From Acidicapsa acidisoli (lineage in GTDB: Bacteria > Acidobacteriota > Terriglobia > Terriglobales > Acidobacteriaceae): a DNA stretch of 64,000 nt. Every line of letters starts with the position of its first letter. Position 1 is the first letter of the stretch. Both the position numbers and the translations under genes were made by a program. Shown here piece by piece: positions 10,283 through 18,317 of the stretch. Location: the NCBI RefSeq assembly GCF_025685625.1, contig NZ_JAGSYI010000003.1:558001-622000 (forward strand). The letters run 5' to 3'. Below the pieces are notes generated by a model. The model was not told the origin of the DNA and did no database searches. It worked only from the letters and a program-made list of their open reading frames with translations.

Positions 10283-10804
10283 TTATCGAGTTGCGCCCGA
10301 AAGCGGCAGAACTCCGGCGGAAGGAGAAACCTGCGCCAGAGCAGGAGTACCTGCATCGAAGCGATCGGTTACGCGCACCACCTGATTCGGCTGCAATTCG
10401 ACGAGGCCCATCTGCCGAGCCATGGCGTCGATGCGGCGGGGCTGCGAAAGCTGCGCTTCGGCCAGGCGAAGCTGCCGGTTCTGTTCGCGCAGAGCCTCAA
10501 CCTGCTGCTTCTTGGCTTCGACGTTGTAGCCAATTTCGATGGAGCTGAAATGCTGCAAACCGTAGAACATGATGAGCGAGAACAGGACCGTGACCGCTGC
10601 GGTGAAGATGCGCATCTCGCGAATCCGCACTGTGTCGGGAGCCTTCACGAGGCGCGAATTGTCGATTCGCTTGGGAAAGAAGACCTCGAGCGTGGCACCC
10701 CGGCGCAGACGCTGCTGCTCGGCAAAGAGACGCGCGTTGCGCTCCTCAATGCGCCGGGTGGAGCTTCGTCCACTGTCGAAATAGGTTGCTACATAGGCTG
10801 CCAT
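10283..10804 (-). CDS. ftsL: FtsL-like division protein
   Basis: This is a 173-residue bitopic protein. It has a basic cytoplasmic N-terminus of about 64 residues, one membrane helix at about 65-84, and a periplasmic coiled coil rich in Glu, Gln and Arg at about 92-125. FtsL forms a complex with FtsB and FtsQ and activates FtsWI. FtsL proteins are poorly conserved, so the assignment rests on topology and on the position between rsmH and ftsI. Its N-terminal tail is longer than in the E. coli protein. The gene begins 11 bp after the rsmH stop. Confidence 0.8.
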   Translation of the reverse strand: MAAYVATYFDSGRSSTRRIEERNARLFAEQQRLRRGATLEVFFPKRIDNSRLVKAPDTVRIREMRIFTAAVTVLFSLIMFYGLQHFSSIEIGYNVEAKKQQVEALREQNRQLRLAEAQLSQPRRIDAMARQMGLVELQPNQVVRVTDRFDAGTPALAQVSPSAGVLPLSGATR

Positions 10805-10815
10805 CGTCTCTCCCT

Positions 10816-11880
10816 TTACTTGCGCAGTCTCGGTTTCTTGCCCGGTCTCTGCGCGATTATCTTCTTCCCGGCTTTTTTCGTCGCTAACTGGGCAAATCCT
10901 GTCAATTGCCTTACCGAACCTGGGTCCTGATATTCCGTTCTTTCTTTCGGCCCAGCGCCTTCCGGTCCGTTCATCTCGGCGGCTCTGAGCTTGGCGCTGC
11001 GCGCTCTGGGATTGCGATCCGTCTCCGCTTCGTCTGCCACGACCGGCTTGCGCGTAAGCACTGTCCAGATGCCTTTTGCGCTTACTTCCCGTAAAACATC
11101 CTTGGCGATGCGGTCTTCGAGGGAATGAAAGCTGATGACTACGATTCGACCTGGGGACTTATGCGGTCCGCTCTTCAACAAGCCGGGCGCGGCCTCCAGC
11201 AACTGGCGAATCTCATCCAACTCACGATTTACGTGAATACGAAGCGCCTGAAAGGTTCTGGTCGCCGGGTGAATGCGCTCGGACTTCATGGTCGGGGCGC
11301 TGCCTGCAACGATGCGGGCTAACTGCCCCGTCGTCGTTACCGGCCGCGCCCTGACAATGGCTCTGGCGATTCTCCGCGACCTCCTCTCTTCTCCGTATTC
11401 GTAAATGAGATTGGCAAGATCGCTCTCGTCCATCTCATTTACCACTTGTGCGGCGGTTAGACTCTGGCGCGTATCCTGTCGCATGTCCAGCGGTCCGTCC
11501 GCCTGAAAACTAAATCCTCGCTCGGCCTCGTCAATCTGCATGCTGCTTACGCCGAAGTCGGCGAGCAAACCATCGAGACTTCCCGGCTCTACATGTTCGG
11601 CGACCTTGCTGAATGCCTCGCCGACCAGCGTCAGCTTCGGCATTCTTTCCCCCAGTTCTTCGGCAAGAGCCATCAATCTCTGCAATGCCAGCTCCAGCGC
11701 CTTGGGGTCCCGGTCGAAACCGATCAGATGACCGGTAGGCCCGATCAGCCGCGCAATCTGGCTGGCGTGGCCTGCAAAACCCAGCGTGCAGTCGAGGTAT
11801 ATACCACCCTCGCGTACATCGAGGTATCGGATCACATCCTGAGAAAGAACCGGCGTATGGCGTCGTTTATCTTGCGTCAT
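10816..11880 (-). CDS. rsmH: 16S rRNA m4C1402 methyltransferase RsmH (MraW)
   Basis: RsmH methylates N4 of C1402 in 16S rRNA with S-adenosylmethionine. The 354-residue protein opens with HTPVL, then DCTLGFAGHA (the SAM-binding loop of this family), GFDRDPKAL, and the signature LLADFGVSSMQIDEAERGFSF. Near the C-terminus RIVVISFHSLEDRI and TRKPVV are typical. The tail is Lys/Arg-rich. It is second in the dcw cluster, 35 bp after mraZ. Confidence 0.96.
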   Translation of the reverse strand: MTQDKRRHTPVLSQDVIRYLDVREGGIYLDCTLGFAGHASQIARLIGPTGHLIGFDRDPKALELALQRLMALAEELGERMPKLTLVGEAFSKVAEHVEPGSLDGLLADFGVSSMQIDEAERGFSFQADGPLDMRQDTRQSLTAAQVVNEMDESDLANLIYEYGEERRSRRIARAIVRARPVTTTGQLARIVAGSAPTMKSERIHPATRTFQALRIHVNRELDEIRQLLEAAPGLLKSGPHKSPGRIVVISFHSLEDRIAKDVLREVSAKGIWTVLTRKPVVADEAETDRNPRARSAKLRAAEMNGPEGAGPKERTEYQDPGSVRQLTGFAQLATKKAGKKIIAQRPGKKPRLRK

Positions 11881-11915
11881 ACGATCCCCCTCGGGGGTTG
11901 CGCGAATAGTGATCC

Positions 11916-12401
11916 CTAGAGATTCGGGGATTCCCTCTTCGCCAGAATCAGCCTTGCTTCCGCAATGCTCATCAGCTTCGCGGATTCATCTTTGGGAGCC
12001 AGCAGACCGGCGATCTCCTGATCGGCTTCCTGCTCCGTCTGTACCTTCAAAAACCTCTGCTGCCCGGTGACGACAACTTCCGCGTTCACCAAGCTGAACC
12101 GTTCCCGAACTTTCTTCGGCAGCATCAGCCGGTCCTGCTTGTCGATCTCTACAACCCCGCCGAAGTGGTTCACGATCCGCATCCACGTAATCTTGGCCGG
12201 GTCGTCTTCGGGCAGAACCGCTTTCTTTGCCTCTTCGATCTCCCACTCCTGCATGGGCCAGACTTCGGTTCCCTGGCCGTCCCTCGAAGTGATGAAGAAA
12301 GTGGGGCCGTAATTCTTCTCCGCTATCAGCTTCATGAAATCAGCCGGCAGCTTGAGCCTCCCTTTGTCATCGACCTTCGCTTCGTGGGTGCCGCGAAACA
12401 T
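11916..12401 (-). CDS. mraZ: Transcriptional regulator MraZ
   Basis: MraZ is a DNA-binding protein with two AbrB-like swapped-hairpin (SpoVT/MraZ) motifs and regulates the dcw cluster. The 161-residue protein opens with MFRGTHEAKVDDKGRLKLP, the typical first repeat. The second repeat reads VEIDKQDRLMLPKKVRE. It starts at the head of the cluster. An upstream triple repeat at 12491-12515 matches the known MraZ operator arrangement, which suggests autoregulation. Confidence 0.96.
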   Translation of the reverse strand: MFRGTHEAKVDDKGRLKLPADFMKLIAEKNYGPTFFITSRDGQGTEVWPMQEWEIEEAKKAVLPEDDPAKITWMRIVNHFGGVVEIDKQDRLMLPKKVRERFSLVNAEVVVTGQQRFLKVQTEQEADQEIAGLLAPKDESAKLMSIAEARLILAKRESPNL

Positions 12402-12490
12402 CTCGAACCTCGAATCTGCACCCGCTCCCTCGAAAAACCGCTCAGAAGGAATGGATCAGGACTAATAGTACCCGAGATTGCAAGAATTTG

Positions 12491-12515
12491 CTCCACTACA
12501 CTCCAAAAATCTCCA
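12491..12515 (-). promoter_or_regulatory. Putative MraZ operator: three TGGAG repeats, 10 bp apart
   Basis: Read on the minus strand, TGGAG occurs at 12515-12511, 12505-12501 and 12495-12491, each 10 bp from the next, about 90 bp upstream of the mraZ start. MraZ in E. coli and other bacteria binds direct TGGGN-type repeats separated by 5 bp, so spacing and position both fit. Downstream lies a weak -10-like TACTAT near 12465-12470, with no clear -35, so the repeats may overlap the promoter. The assignment is inferred from pattern and location. Confidence 0.65.
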
Positions 12516-12675
12516 CCAGAGTAGCCGACTTTTCCCTGCCTCCGCATCGGATTTTTGAAAAATTGCACTTGATTTCAGGCAGGTTGAGTCGCTACAGAAG
12601 AAGATCGGCAGATTCGCCCCTAGGGAGAGGCTTTCAGATCATACGAACACAATATCTGGTGTTTACTGAGTTGAG

Positions 12676-13176
12676 TCACAAAAGCTTGCCCGAAACGGTC
12701 CTGCGGCGAATTAAATGCCAAACGAGGTAGGCCAGCACCGCCAGATTTGCCACCAGAAAGCCGATGCGCACCGGGGTGACACGATGCATCAGCTCAAAAA
12801 TCTCTAGGGGAAGGAAAGAAGCGGTGATGATGGCCGTCAAATATTCTGCCCAAACCTTCTCCAGCATCAGGCCAAGGCCTTCGAGTAGCCCCAGCGCCGC
12901 ATAGCCGAACATGAACAGGCTGATCCGACGCAGCATGTGGTCGTCGACCAGCGCCGCTTTGTCGATCAGAAAGCTGACGAGGCGTCCTTCCGGATTTCGG
13001 TGCAGGGCCATGACCAGGTTGGTCAGCACATCCGCAACGTCTTTGTGCAGGAGCTTCAGCGCGCCCACACCGACGCTTACCAGCAATGCGGCCTGCAGCA
13101 GCTTGTAAACGGCAATCAGTTCCAGCCAGCGATTGCGCTTCTTTCGATTTCGAACCCGTGCCAAGGACAATTGCAA
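12676..13176 (-). CDS. DUF2127 family membrane protein
   Basis: The 166-residue protein has about four hydrophobic segments: residues 18-45, 84-105, 110-130 and 135-157. It resembles the DUF2127 family through LELIAVYKLLQAALLV near the N-terminus and the FELMHRVTPVRIGFLVANLAVVAYL-like C-terminal region. Function is unknown in this family. It sits upstream of the dcw cluster on the same strand, with 274 bp between them that contain the MraZ operator, so it is probably a separate unit. Confidence 0.75.
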   Translation of the reverse strand: MQLSLARVRNRKKRNRWLELIAVYKLLQAALLVSVGVGALKLLHKDVADVLTNLVMALHRNPEGRLVSFLIDKAALVDDHMLRRISLFMFGYAALGLLEGLGLMLEKVWAEYLTAIITASFLPLEIFELMHRVTPVRIGFLVANLAVLAYLVWHLIRRRTVSGKLL

Positions 13177-13455
13177 TTCGCTCCTGAAGTTCTATCCGCC
13201 GCCCGTTCATTTAGGACTTTCGCCGGCCGGCTGCCAAGGGGCCGAGCGGTCGAAAAATCGGAATGAGTGCTTTTACGTTAATTGACCAAGGGCAGTTCCT
13301 ACTAATCCCGGCAGCCGCGACACGATACTCATGCCGGGTGCGGAGCGGAAACTGGCTACACAATCGTGCCTTCAGGCTTATTGGCGGACCGTTGTCAGCA
13401 GATTCATTTCGCTGGGTTAGTCTGGAACCAAAGCAGCGGAGAAAATCTCTTCACC

Positions 13456-14010
13456 ATGCCAGAGACTTTGCGCACAAGCCATTGGACCGCCTTCCCTGTC
13501 GAGCTGGTCTTCGCTTTCTTCGCGAATCCAGGCAATCTTCCGCACCTGATGCCGAAGTGGCAGCAAGCCAAGATCGAGAGTTCCCGATTCCTTGCGCCTC
13601 CGCCGAGGCCGCTTGCGCCAGATCCTGCGCTGCGATACCAGAGTCCCGCAGCCGGGGAGGGTTCCGAGATGGTCCTCACCTTTCGCCCGATCCATCGTCT
13701 TCCATTCCGGATCAGCTGGCTGGCTCGCATTACCGAATTCGTCTGGAACAGCCACTTTTGCGACGAGCAGCTCACAGGCCCGTTCCGCTCCTGGAAACAC
13801 CGTCACGGAATTGTTGCCGAAACCCGGGATGGGGTAAATGGAACGCTGATTTCAGATAAGGTCGAATACAGCCTGCCGGGCGGTCCGCTGGGCTCGCTTG
13901 CCAATGCGCTCTTTGTCCGGAGGCAGATGGAAGCCGCGTTCGCTTACCGGCTGAGGCGGATTGAAGAGATCCTTCCGGTCGCCGCGAGACAGGCGACGCG
14001 GAGAAATTAG
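13456..14010 (+). CDS. SRPBCC (START-like) domain protein
   Basis: The 184-residue protein resembles the polyketide cyclase/START-like (SRPBCC) ligand-binding fold. It starts with an HWTAFPVELVFAFFANPGNLPHLMP segment, typical of the first strand and helix. The middle has an LPFRISWLARITEF strand and an FRSWKHRHGI segment, and a long C-terminal helix carries RRQMEAAFAYRLRRIEEIL. Ligand and role are unknown. The frame is open from 13366, but the conserved fold begins at the ATG at 13456. A hairpin just downstream may end transcription. Confidence 0.75.
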   Translation: MPETLRTSHWTAFPVELVFAFFANPGNLPHLMPKWQQAKIESSRFLAPPPRPLAPDPALRYQSPAAGEGSEMVLTFRPIHRLPFRISWLARITEFVWNSHFCDEQLTGPFRSWKHRHGIVAETRDGVNGTLISDKVEYSLPGGPLGSLANALFVRRQMEAAFAYRLRRIEEILPVAARQATRRN

Positions 14011-14026
14011 AGGCCACAAACGAAGA

Positions 14027-14051
14027 CGACCCCCGGCAATGCCGGAGGTCG
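14027..14051. terminator. Bidirectional hairpin between convergent genes
   Basis: The arms CGACC-C-CCGGC and GCCGG-A-GGTCG pair with one mismatch around the loop AAT. The hairpin lies between the convergent SRPBCC gene and the outer-membrane barrel gene. It is GC-rich without a clear T-run, so Rho-independent function is probable but not certain. Confidence 0.55.
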
Positions 14052-14076
14052 CTGGCCGAAACGGATTCTCGGTTTA

Positions 14077-14676
14077 TTAGAAGTGATACGCGACGCCAAT
14101 CACAGGATTGTTGATGTTGTAGAGACGATTGGTCGAGAGCGGGCTGTAGCCAAAGTTCGGGACTTTGGACAGGAATGCGCGGTATTCGGCCCGGATATCG
14201 AAGCTGGGGCTGATTTCATAAGCGATTCCGCCGCCGTAAAGTCCGACGATCGTGGTCTGGGACTTGACGTCCAGCGTGGTCGTGGCAAGATTCCGGATGT
14301 TGCCCCACAGCAGTGCGCCGCCGCCCGCTTCCACAAAGGGATTGAAATTATGGAAGTTGAAGTTGTAGACGTACGCAGCCGTTACCTCCTGCGTGCGCGC
14401 ATTCACCTGATAGTTGAACGAGGGAGCTACGTAATGCAGGCTGTTCTGCGAGTACGAGTAGTTTGCCTCGACCGCGCCGCGGGGCGTGAGCATAAAGCGG
14501 TAGCTAAACAACGCGCCCAAGCCACGCTTGGCAGCGACTTTGACGTCGGTGGAACTCGTGACATACGGCTCGAAAATACCCGATCCGCTGATGCTAACGT
14601 CCTGACGGCTTTCCTGGGCTCGACCTGCGACCGTACCGATGGTCAACAGGAGTGCAAGTAGGGCAATTTTCTTCAT
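14077..14676 (-). CDS. Outer-membrane beta-barrel protein (OmpA-N/OmpX-like)
   Basis: The protein of 199 residues has a signal peptide (MKKIALLALLLTIGTVAGRAQ). It then has alternating amphipathic strands such as FSYRFMLTPRGAVEANYSYS and ITPSFDIRAEYRAFL-like segments, and ends in VIGVAYHF with a terminal Phe, as expected for BAM-assembled barrels. Size suggests an eight-stranded porin-like barrel of unknown role. The frame is open ten codons further upstream, but the signal peptide defines the ATG at 14676. Confidence 0.8.
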   Translation of the reverse strand: MKKIALLALLLTIGTVAGRAQESRQDVSISGSGIFEPYVTSSTDVKVAAKRGLGALFSYRFMLTPRGAVEANYSYSQNSLHYVAPSFNYQVNARTQEVTAAYVYNFNFHNFNPFVEAGGGALLWGNIRNLATTTLDVKSQTTIVGLYGGGIAYEISPSFDIRAEYRAFLSKVPNFGYSPLSTNRLYNINNPVIGVAYHF

Positions 14677-15199
14677 TCGGTCGTGAACCTCTGGGACTGT
14701 CCGCACTGCCTCACGGCCAAACGGAGCATGTCAATCTTGTCGATCCTGTCGCTTTGAGCGCAATCTGCGCACTCTTACTCAATTCGTAGAACGAAAGAAA
14801 TCGGAGCTGGATGGACGTTCTGGTGAACAACGGCCACGCGAACCTCAGTTCCTGCCTCTACACCGTGAGTATCAATGCTGTAAACCTGCGCCGCTTCAAG
14901 AATTGTAAATGGCCGGAACGGTCCAAAAGGGTTACTGGAAGGCTCCGGAAGAGTTTGCGAGCGAATTTGACGGCTGTGGCAATAGACGCAGACGGCGCTG
15001 CAACGAAAGCCGAGGGGTAAAACGTCGGGGCGGGTCTTAGACAAATTGAGGCCGCATTTGCTTCTGTCGCCTCGTGACTTTCGCAAACCCGCTTAAATGT
15101 GGAGAATGCTGAGGTTAACCAAAACAGATCCGCATCCGTTCGCTCGCTCGTTGCGGACCGGCGCGCGAGACACCCGAAAAGCGGGACAAAGGGAGCTGA
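14677..15199. other. Intergenic stretch with no confident gene
   Basis: About 520 bp lie between the outer-membrane barrel gene and the aquaglyceroporin gene. A minus-strand frame at 14775-15086 could encode 103 residues. Its second half (TILEAAQVYSIDTHGVE and following) looks strand-rich, but the first half is Arg/Cys/Ser-rich and unlike a protein, and there is no good ribosome-binding site. It may be a decayed gene end. No RNA gene or repeat was recognised. Confidence 0.4.
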
Positions 15200-15949
15200 A
15201 TGCATCCAATTGCGCCTCACTCAGCCTTACTGGGCGAATTCATGGGAACGTTTATCCTCATTCTTCTGGGCAACGGCGTAAACGCCAGCGTGAACCTGCG
15301 CAAGACATATGCGGAGGGTTCCGGCTGGATGGTGGTCGTCACGGGCTGGGCGATTGCGGTACTTTGCGGGGTTCTTACCGCGCAAGCCTTTGGCAGCCCT
15401 GGCGCGCACCTGAATCCGGCAATTACTTTCTCGAACGCGGTCATGACGGGAGATTTCTCCCAGTTGGCAGTCTTCTGGCCGGCCCAGGTGCTTGGCGCGA
15501 TGGCCGGGGCCACGCTGACCTGGCTCTTCTTTTATCCACATTGGGCCGTAACGCCGGATCAAGGCGCCAAATTGGGGATATTCTGCACCGGACCGGCTAT
15601 TCCGCATCTGCCTGCGAACCTCTTAGGCGAAGTGACGGGAACATTTGTGCTTGTGCTGGTCGCTGGGGCCATCTTCTCGCACGGAGTTTCGGCAACCGGA
15701 CCGTCCGCGGGACTGGGTCCATGGCTGGTCGCCAGCCTGGTTTGGGGGATTGGGCTGTCGCTGGGATCGACGACCGGCTACGCCATCAACCCGGCGCGGG
15801 ATTTCGGACCGAGGCTGATGCACTTTCTGCTGCCCATCGCCGGCAAAGGCGGCTCCAACTGGGATTACGCATGGGTTCCGATTGTGGGGGACCTGACCGG
15901 CGCAGCGCTTGCCGGTCTGCTATTGAGGTGGGCGCACTTCCAGGGCTAG
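15200..15949 (+). CDS. glpF: MIP-family aquaglyceroporin (GlpF-like)
   Basis: This is an inner-membrane channel of the major intrinsic protein family, 249 residues with six helices and two half-helix NPA loops. The first loop reads GAHLNPAITFSNAV and the second GYAINPARDFGPRL. Asp after NPAR is the usual mark of glycerol facilitators rather than strict water channels, so passive glycerol or polyol uptake is likely. A GGGAG motif lies 5 bases before the ATG. No glycerol kinase gene is adjacent, so the physiological substrate stays open. Confidence 0.9.
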   Translation: MHPIAPHSALLGEFMGTFILILLGNGVNASVNLRKTYAEGSGWMVVVTGWAIAVLCGVLTAQAFGSPGAHLNPAITFSNAVMTGDFSQLAVFWPAQVLGAMAGATLTWLFFYPHWAVTPDQGAKLGIFCTGPAIPHLPANLLGEVTGTFVLVLVAGAIFSHGVSATGPSAGLGPWLVASLVWGIGLSLGSTTGYAINPARDFGPRLMHFLLPIAGKGGSNWDYAWVPIVGDLTGAALAGLLLRWAHFQG

Positions 15950-16179
15950 CGTCCGGAATCGGGCCGGGCGAATTCACATGGCGTCCTGATCCCATATGCG
16001 GTAGCTCTGGGCCGTAAGGACGCTAACTCTTCGCGAAGAGTCTGGTTTTGCCGAAGGAGATCGCAAACCAGCGCTTCGAGATCCGCAAGTCGAATCGAAC
16101 TCTCTGTTTGCGAGCCGGTTTCGTCATTCCGATTGAACGCGCGCACAATTGCCTCCATAGGTTCACGCAAAAGATGCAA
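15946..16179 (-). CDS. Small hypothetical coiled-coil protein
   Basis: The frame encodes 77 residues, or 70 from an internal ATG. A convincing heptad-like segment, LADLEALVCDLLRQNQTLRE, occupies the middle, and the tail is Arg/Pro-rich. It ends against the convergent aquaglyceroporin gene with a 4 bp overlap. It lies downstream of the DUF899 gene on the same strand, about 100 bp away, and could be the last gene of that operon. No family was recognised. The coiled coil is the only argument that it is real. Confidence 0.4.
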   Translation of the reverse strand: MHLLREPMEAIVRAFNRNDETGSQTESSIRLADLEALVCDLLRQNQTLREELASLRPRATAYGIRTPCEFARPDSGR

Positions 16180-16232
16180 CAGGCTAGGAATCGCTACCGG
16201 CGCAGTCAGCAGGCCTTTCTGCGCCGGTCAAA

Positions 16233-16257
16233 TTCGGCCAACTTCGGCCAACTTCGG
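16233..16257. repeat. Short tandem repeat TTCGGCCAAC, 2.5 copies
   Basis: The 10-bp unit TTCGGCCAAC occurs twice in full and once in half, between the DUF899 stop and the small coiled-coil gene. It has no obvious role. Confidence 0.7.
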
Positions 16258-16279
16258 TGAGGCTGCTTTCATCGATAGG

Positions 16280-17101
16280 TTACGAATCATGCTCGCCGGA
16301 GCAGCACTGCGAGCTGGAGCTCTTCTGCGCGACTTCGGGCTGCACGTAGGACCGGTTGGGATCGACAAAATAGCCCTTGTCATAACGATCATGGTGGCGA
16401 ACCCAGGCCATCGTGAAATTCAGGTCGTCTTCGTCGCGGCCTTTGGGGACAAGGTCGAGGAAGTTGTACGTGCCCACGAGGATGTCGAGCCCACGCGCGA
16501 ACGTGGAATAGGTGTGAAATATTTCCCCCGCAGCGTCTTTCGCAAAGACACTGACTCCGGGGCCTTCTTCACTGGGAAATTCAGTAAAGCCGTAGTTGTA
16601 GTAGACCTGGCCGCCGGTCCGCTCCTCAGACTTGAATGACACGTGATAGTCGTAGTTGAAATCGCTGCTGAAAGAAGAAACCCACTGGAACTTCCAGCCC
16701 ATGCGCTTCTTGAATGCTTCGATTTCAGGCATGGGGGCACGCGAAACGACTGCCAGCGTTGTATCGCGATTGGCCAGATGCACCGTTGCGCCGTCATAAT
16801 GATCGGACAGGTAGGAGCAGCTTGGGCAACCTTCCTTCCATCCGGGGCCGAGCATGAAGTGGTAGACGATCAATTGGCTGCGGCCGTCAAACAGGTCGGC
16901 CAGCGGGACCTTGCCGTTCGGCCCATCAAACACATATTGCTTCTCAACCCGTTCCCAGGGCAGATTGCGGCGCTGGCGGCTTAGCTCATCGCGCAGCCGG
17001 GTAAATTCCTTCTCTTTGACGAGGAGTTCCTTGCGAGCCTCAAGCCACTCGACGTGGGAGGCGACATTGAGATGCCCAACTTCAATCGTACTGTTAGCCA
17101 T
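16280..17101 (-). CDS. DUF899 family thioredoxin-like protein
   Basis: The 273-residue protein matches the DUF899 family, which has a thioredoxin-like fold. Visible features are an N-terminal ARKELLVKEKEFTRLRDEL helix, the WERVEKQYVF strand, then GPGWKEGCPSCSYLSDH with a CxxC pair, and a C-terminal LDLVPKGRDE segment followed by WVRHHDRY. Members are often called predicted dithiol-disulfide oxidoreductases, but the substrate is unknown. Its start overlaps the end of the CxxC miniprotein gene by 8 bp. It belongs to the operon ArsR-SRPBCC-DinB-CxxC protein-DUF899. Confidence 0.88.
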   Translation of the reverse strand: MANSTIEVGHLNVASHVEWLEARKELLVKEKEFTRLRDELSRQRRNLPWERVEKQYVFDGPNGKVPLADLFDGRSQLIVYHFMLGPGWKEGCPSCSYLSDHYDGATVHLANRDTTLAVVSRAPMPEIEAFKKRMGWKFQWVSSFSSDFNYDYHVSFKSEERTGGQVYYNYGFTEFPSEEGPGVSVFAKDAAGEIFHTYSTFARGLDILVGTYNFLDLVPKGRDEDDLNFTMAWVRHHDRYDKGYFVDPNRSYVQPEVAQKSSSSQCCSGEHDS

Positions 17102-17249
17102 GATGACTCTCCTTGGATGAGGTTTGTGCCGGATTGCTGGTTTCGACGTTCCTGACGCTGAACTTGCGAATTGCGATTGCCGCGAGTCCTCCCGACGTGG
17201 TCAGGCTGGCGGCAATCAATGCTGCTGCGGAGATGCACACTGGACACAT
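17094..17249 (-). CDS. 51-residue CxxC miniprotein in the ArsR operon
   Basis: The product starts MCPVCISAAALIAASLTTSG. It has a CxxC pair at the very N-terminus, a short hydrophobic segment at about 6-28 that could be a membrane helix, and a basic then polar tail. The start is preceded by GGAGG-like bases (GGGAGGAAACC before the ATG). The stop overlaps the DUF899 gene by 8 bp. It lies 26 bp after the DinB gene. Similar MCPVC-starting miniproteins occur beside DinB/SRPBCC/DUF899 genes in other bacteria, by recollection. It is too short for common gene-length cut-offs. Function is unknown. Confidence 0.7.
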   Translation of the reverse strand: MCPVCISAAALIAASLTTSGGLAAIAIRKFSVRNVETSNPAQTSSKESHHG

Positions 17250-17275
17250 GGTTTCCTCCCGCAAGAATCTGCTGC

Positions 17276-17809
17276 CTAAGACTTTTGCATAAACGGCGGC
17301 GGCTCGTCGGCGCTTGGTCCCCAGCTTGCCGGGACAGGCACGTTGAGAAGGCGCAGATACACGCAGAACTGGCCGCGATGCTGATACCAGTGGCTAAACA
17401 TGACGTCGCGAAGGAACTGGCTGCGCGCCTGAGCCAGGACTTCGCGGCCACCGGCTTCCATGCGCCAGGTTTCGGTCATAGCGTCGTCATCGAACTTTGG
17501 CAGCACTTCACGCACAGTTCTGATGCTTTCCTTCAGCGTATCCAAAATCTCCTGACGGCTCGCCGGTTGCGGGAAGTTGAATCCTGCCGGAGCCTGCGCC
17601 GGATTGTTTTCCGCGAAGCGAACGAGGCCGCCAGGAATGAACGCTAGGTGATACGCGAGCTGTCCGGCGGTCATGGACTTCTCGTGCGGCTTCCAGGTCA
17701 GTTTGTCTTCCGGGAGGCGCTCCAGAAACTTGCGCGTAATGGGTGCTTGAATCTCAAACTCGGCCAGCAATGACTCTGCGATGGATGTAGCGGATTGTGC
17801 TACGGGCAT
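17276..17809 (-). CDS. DinB family protein
   Basis: This is a four-helix-bundle protein of 177 residues from the DinB/YfiT-like superfamily. These proteins commonly bind a divalent metal with three histidines and include thiol transferases (bacillithiol or mycothiol S-transferases). Candidate ligands are His in AYHLAF and the pair in FSHWYQHRGQ. The segment GQLAYHLAFIPGGLVRF is typical of helix 2. Substrate is unknown. It sits between the SRPBCC gene and the CxxC miniprotein gene. Confidence 0.85.
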   Translation of the reverse strand: MPVAQSATSIAESLLAEFEIQAPITRKFLERLPEDKLTWKPHEKSMTAGQLAYHLAFIPGGLVRFAENNPAQAPAGFNFPQPASRQEILDTLKESIRTVREVLPKFDDDAMTETWRMEAGGREVLAQARSQFLRDVMFSHWYQHRGQFCVYLRLLNVPVPASWGPSADEPPPFMQKS

Positions 17810-17864
17810 ATCGATTCTCCTTCTGTTCGGAAATGAATATGAACGCGTGCAATAGCGGGGCCGA

Positions 17865-18317
17865 TCAGCGCAATCCCTCGGCGCGCTTGCGGATGCACTC
17901 GTGTATGAAAGTCCAGCCCCTGTTCATCCCTGCTTTGTGATCGTCCGATATGAATCCGAGCGCGGTGTGGCGGAAGGCGATCAATGTTCCACCATTCACT
18001 TCGGTGAGCCGGTATTGCACGTTGGAGACGAACGGGGATGAGGTCATCAGTGGCCCCACAAACTCAAGAAGCGTGGGCCGTTTGATGGCCTGAACATTAG
18101 CCCAGAAATGGCCGTTGCCGTCGCCCAGGTCGCGGTACCATCGACCGCCGGGCCATGGCTCGATCTTCATGCTGAGCGACCTGCCGTCGGGTGTTTCGTT
18201 GTACGGTCCAAGCTGATCGAGCAGCGAAGCAAAGGTTATATCCAGAGGAGCCTGGACGTGGATCTCCTGCGTAATCGTCAGGGTCAGATTTTCGAGGGTC
18301 TGGTCTGTGGCAATCAT
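17865..18317 (-). CDS. SRPBCC/AHSA1-like protein partnered with ArsR
   Basis: The 150-residue protein has the START-like fold. It shows an N-terminal ITQEIHVQAPLDITFASLLDQLG segment, the central WPGGRWYRDLG motif, and a VNGGTLIAFRHTALGF strand. The true start is the ATG at 18317, preceded by AAGGAGA at 5 bases. That ATG overlaps the TGA of the ArsR gene (ATGA), a typical two-gene arrangement of an ArsR repressor with an SRPBCC partner. A hydrophobic small-molecule ligand is likely but unidentified. Confidence 0.85.
   Translation of the reverse strand: MIATDQTLENLTLTITQEIHVQAPLDITFASLLDQLGPYNETPDGRSLSMKIEPWPGGRWYRDLGDGNGHFWANVQAIKRPTLLEFVGPLMTSSPFVSNVQYRLTEVNGGTLIAFRHTALGFISDDHKAGMNRGWTFIHECIRKRAEGLR

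Noticed and set aside
14775-15086. Minus-strand frame of 103 codons upstream of the barrel protein gene
   Set aside because: The first half has unnatural composition and no start signal. The strand-like second half could be a remnant, but this is too weak to call a gene.
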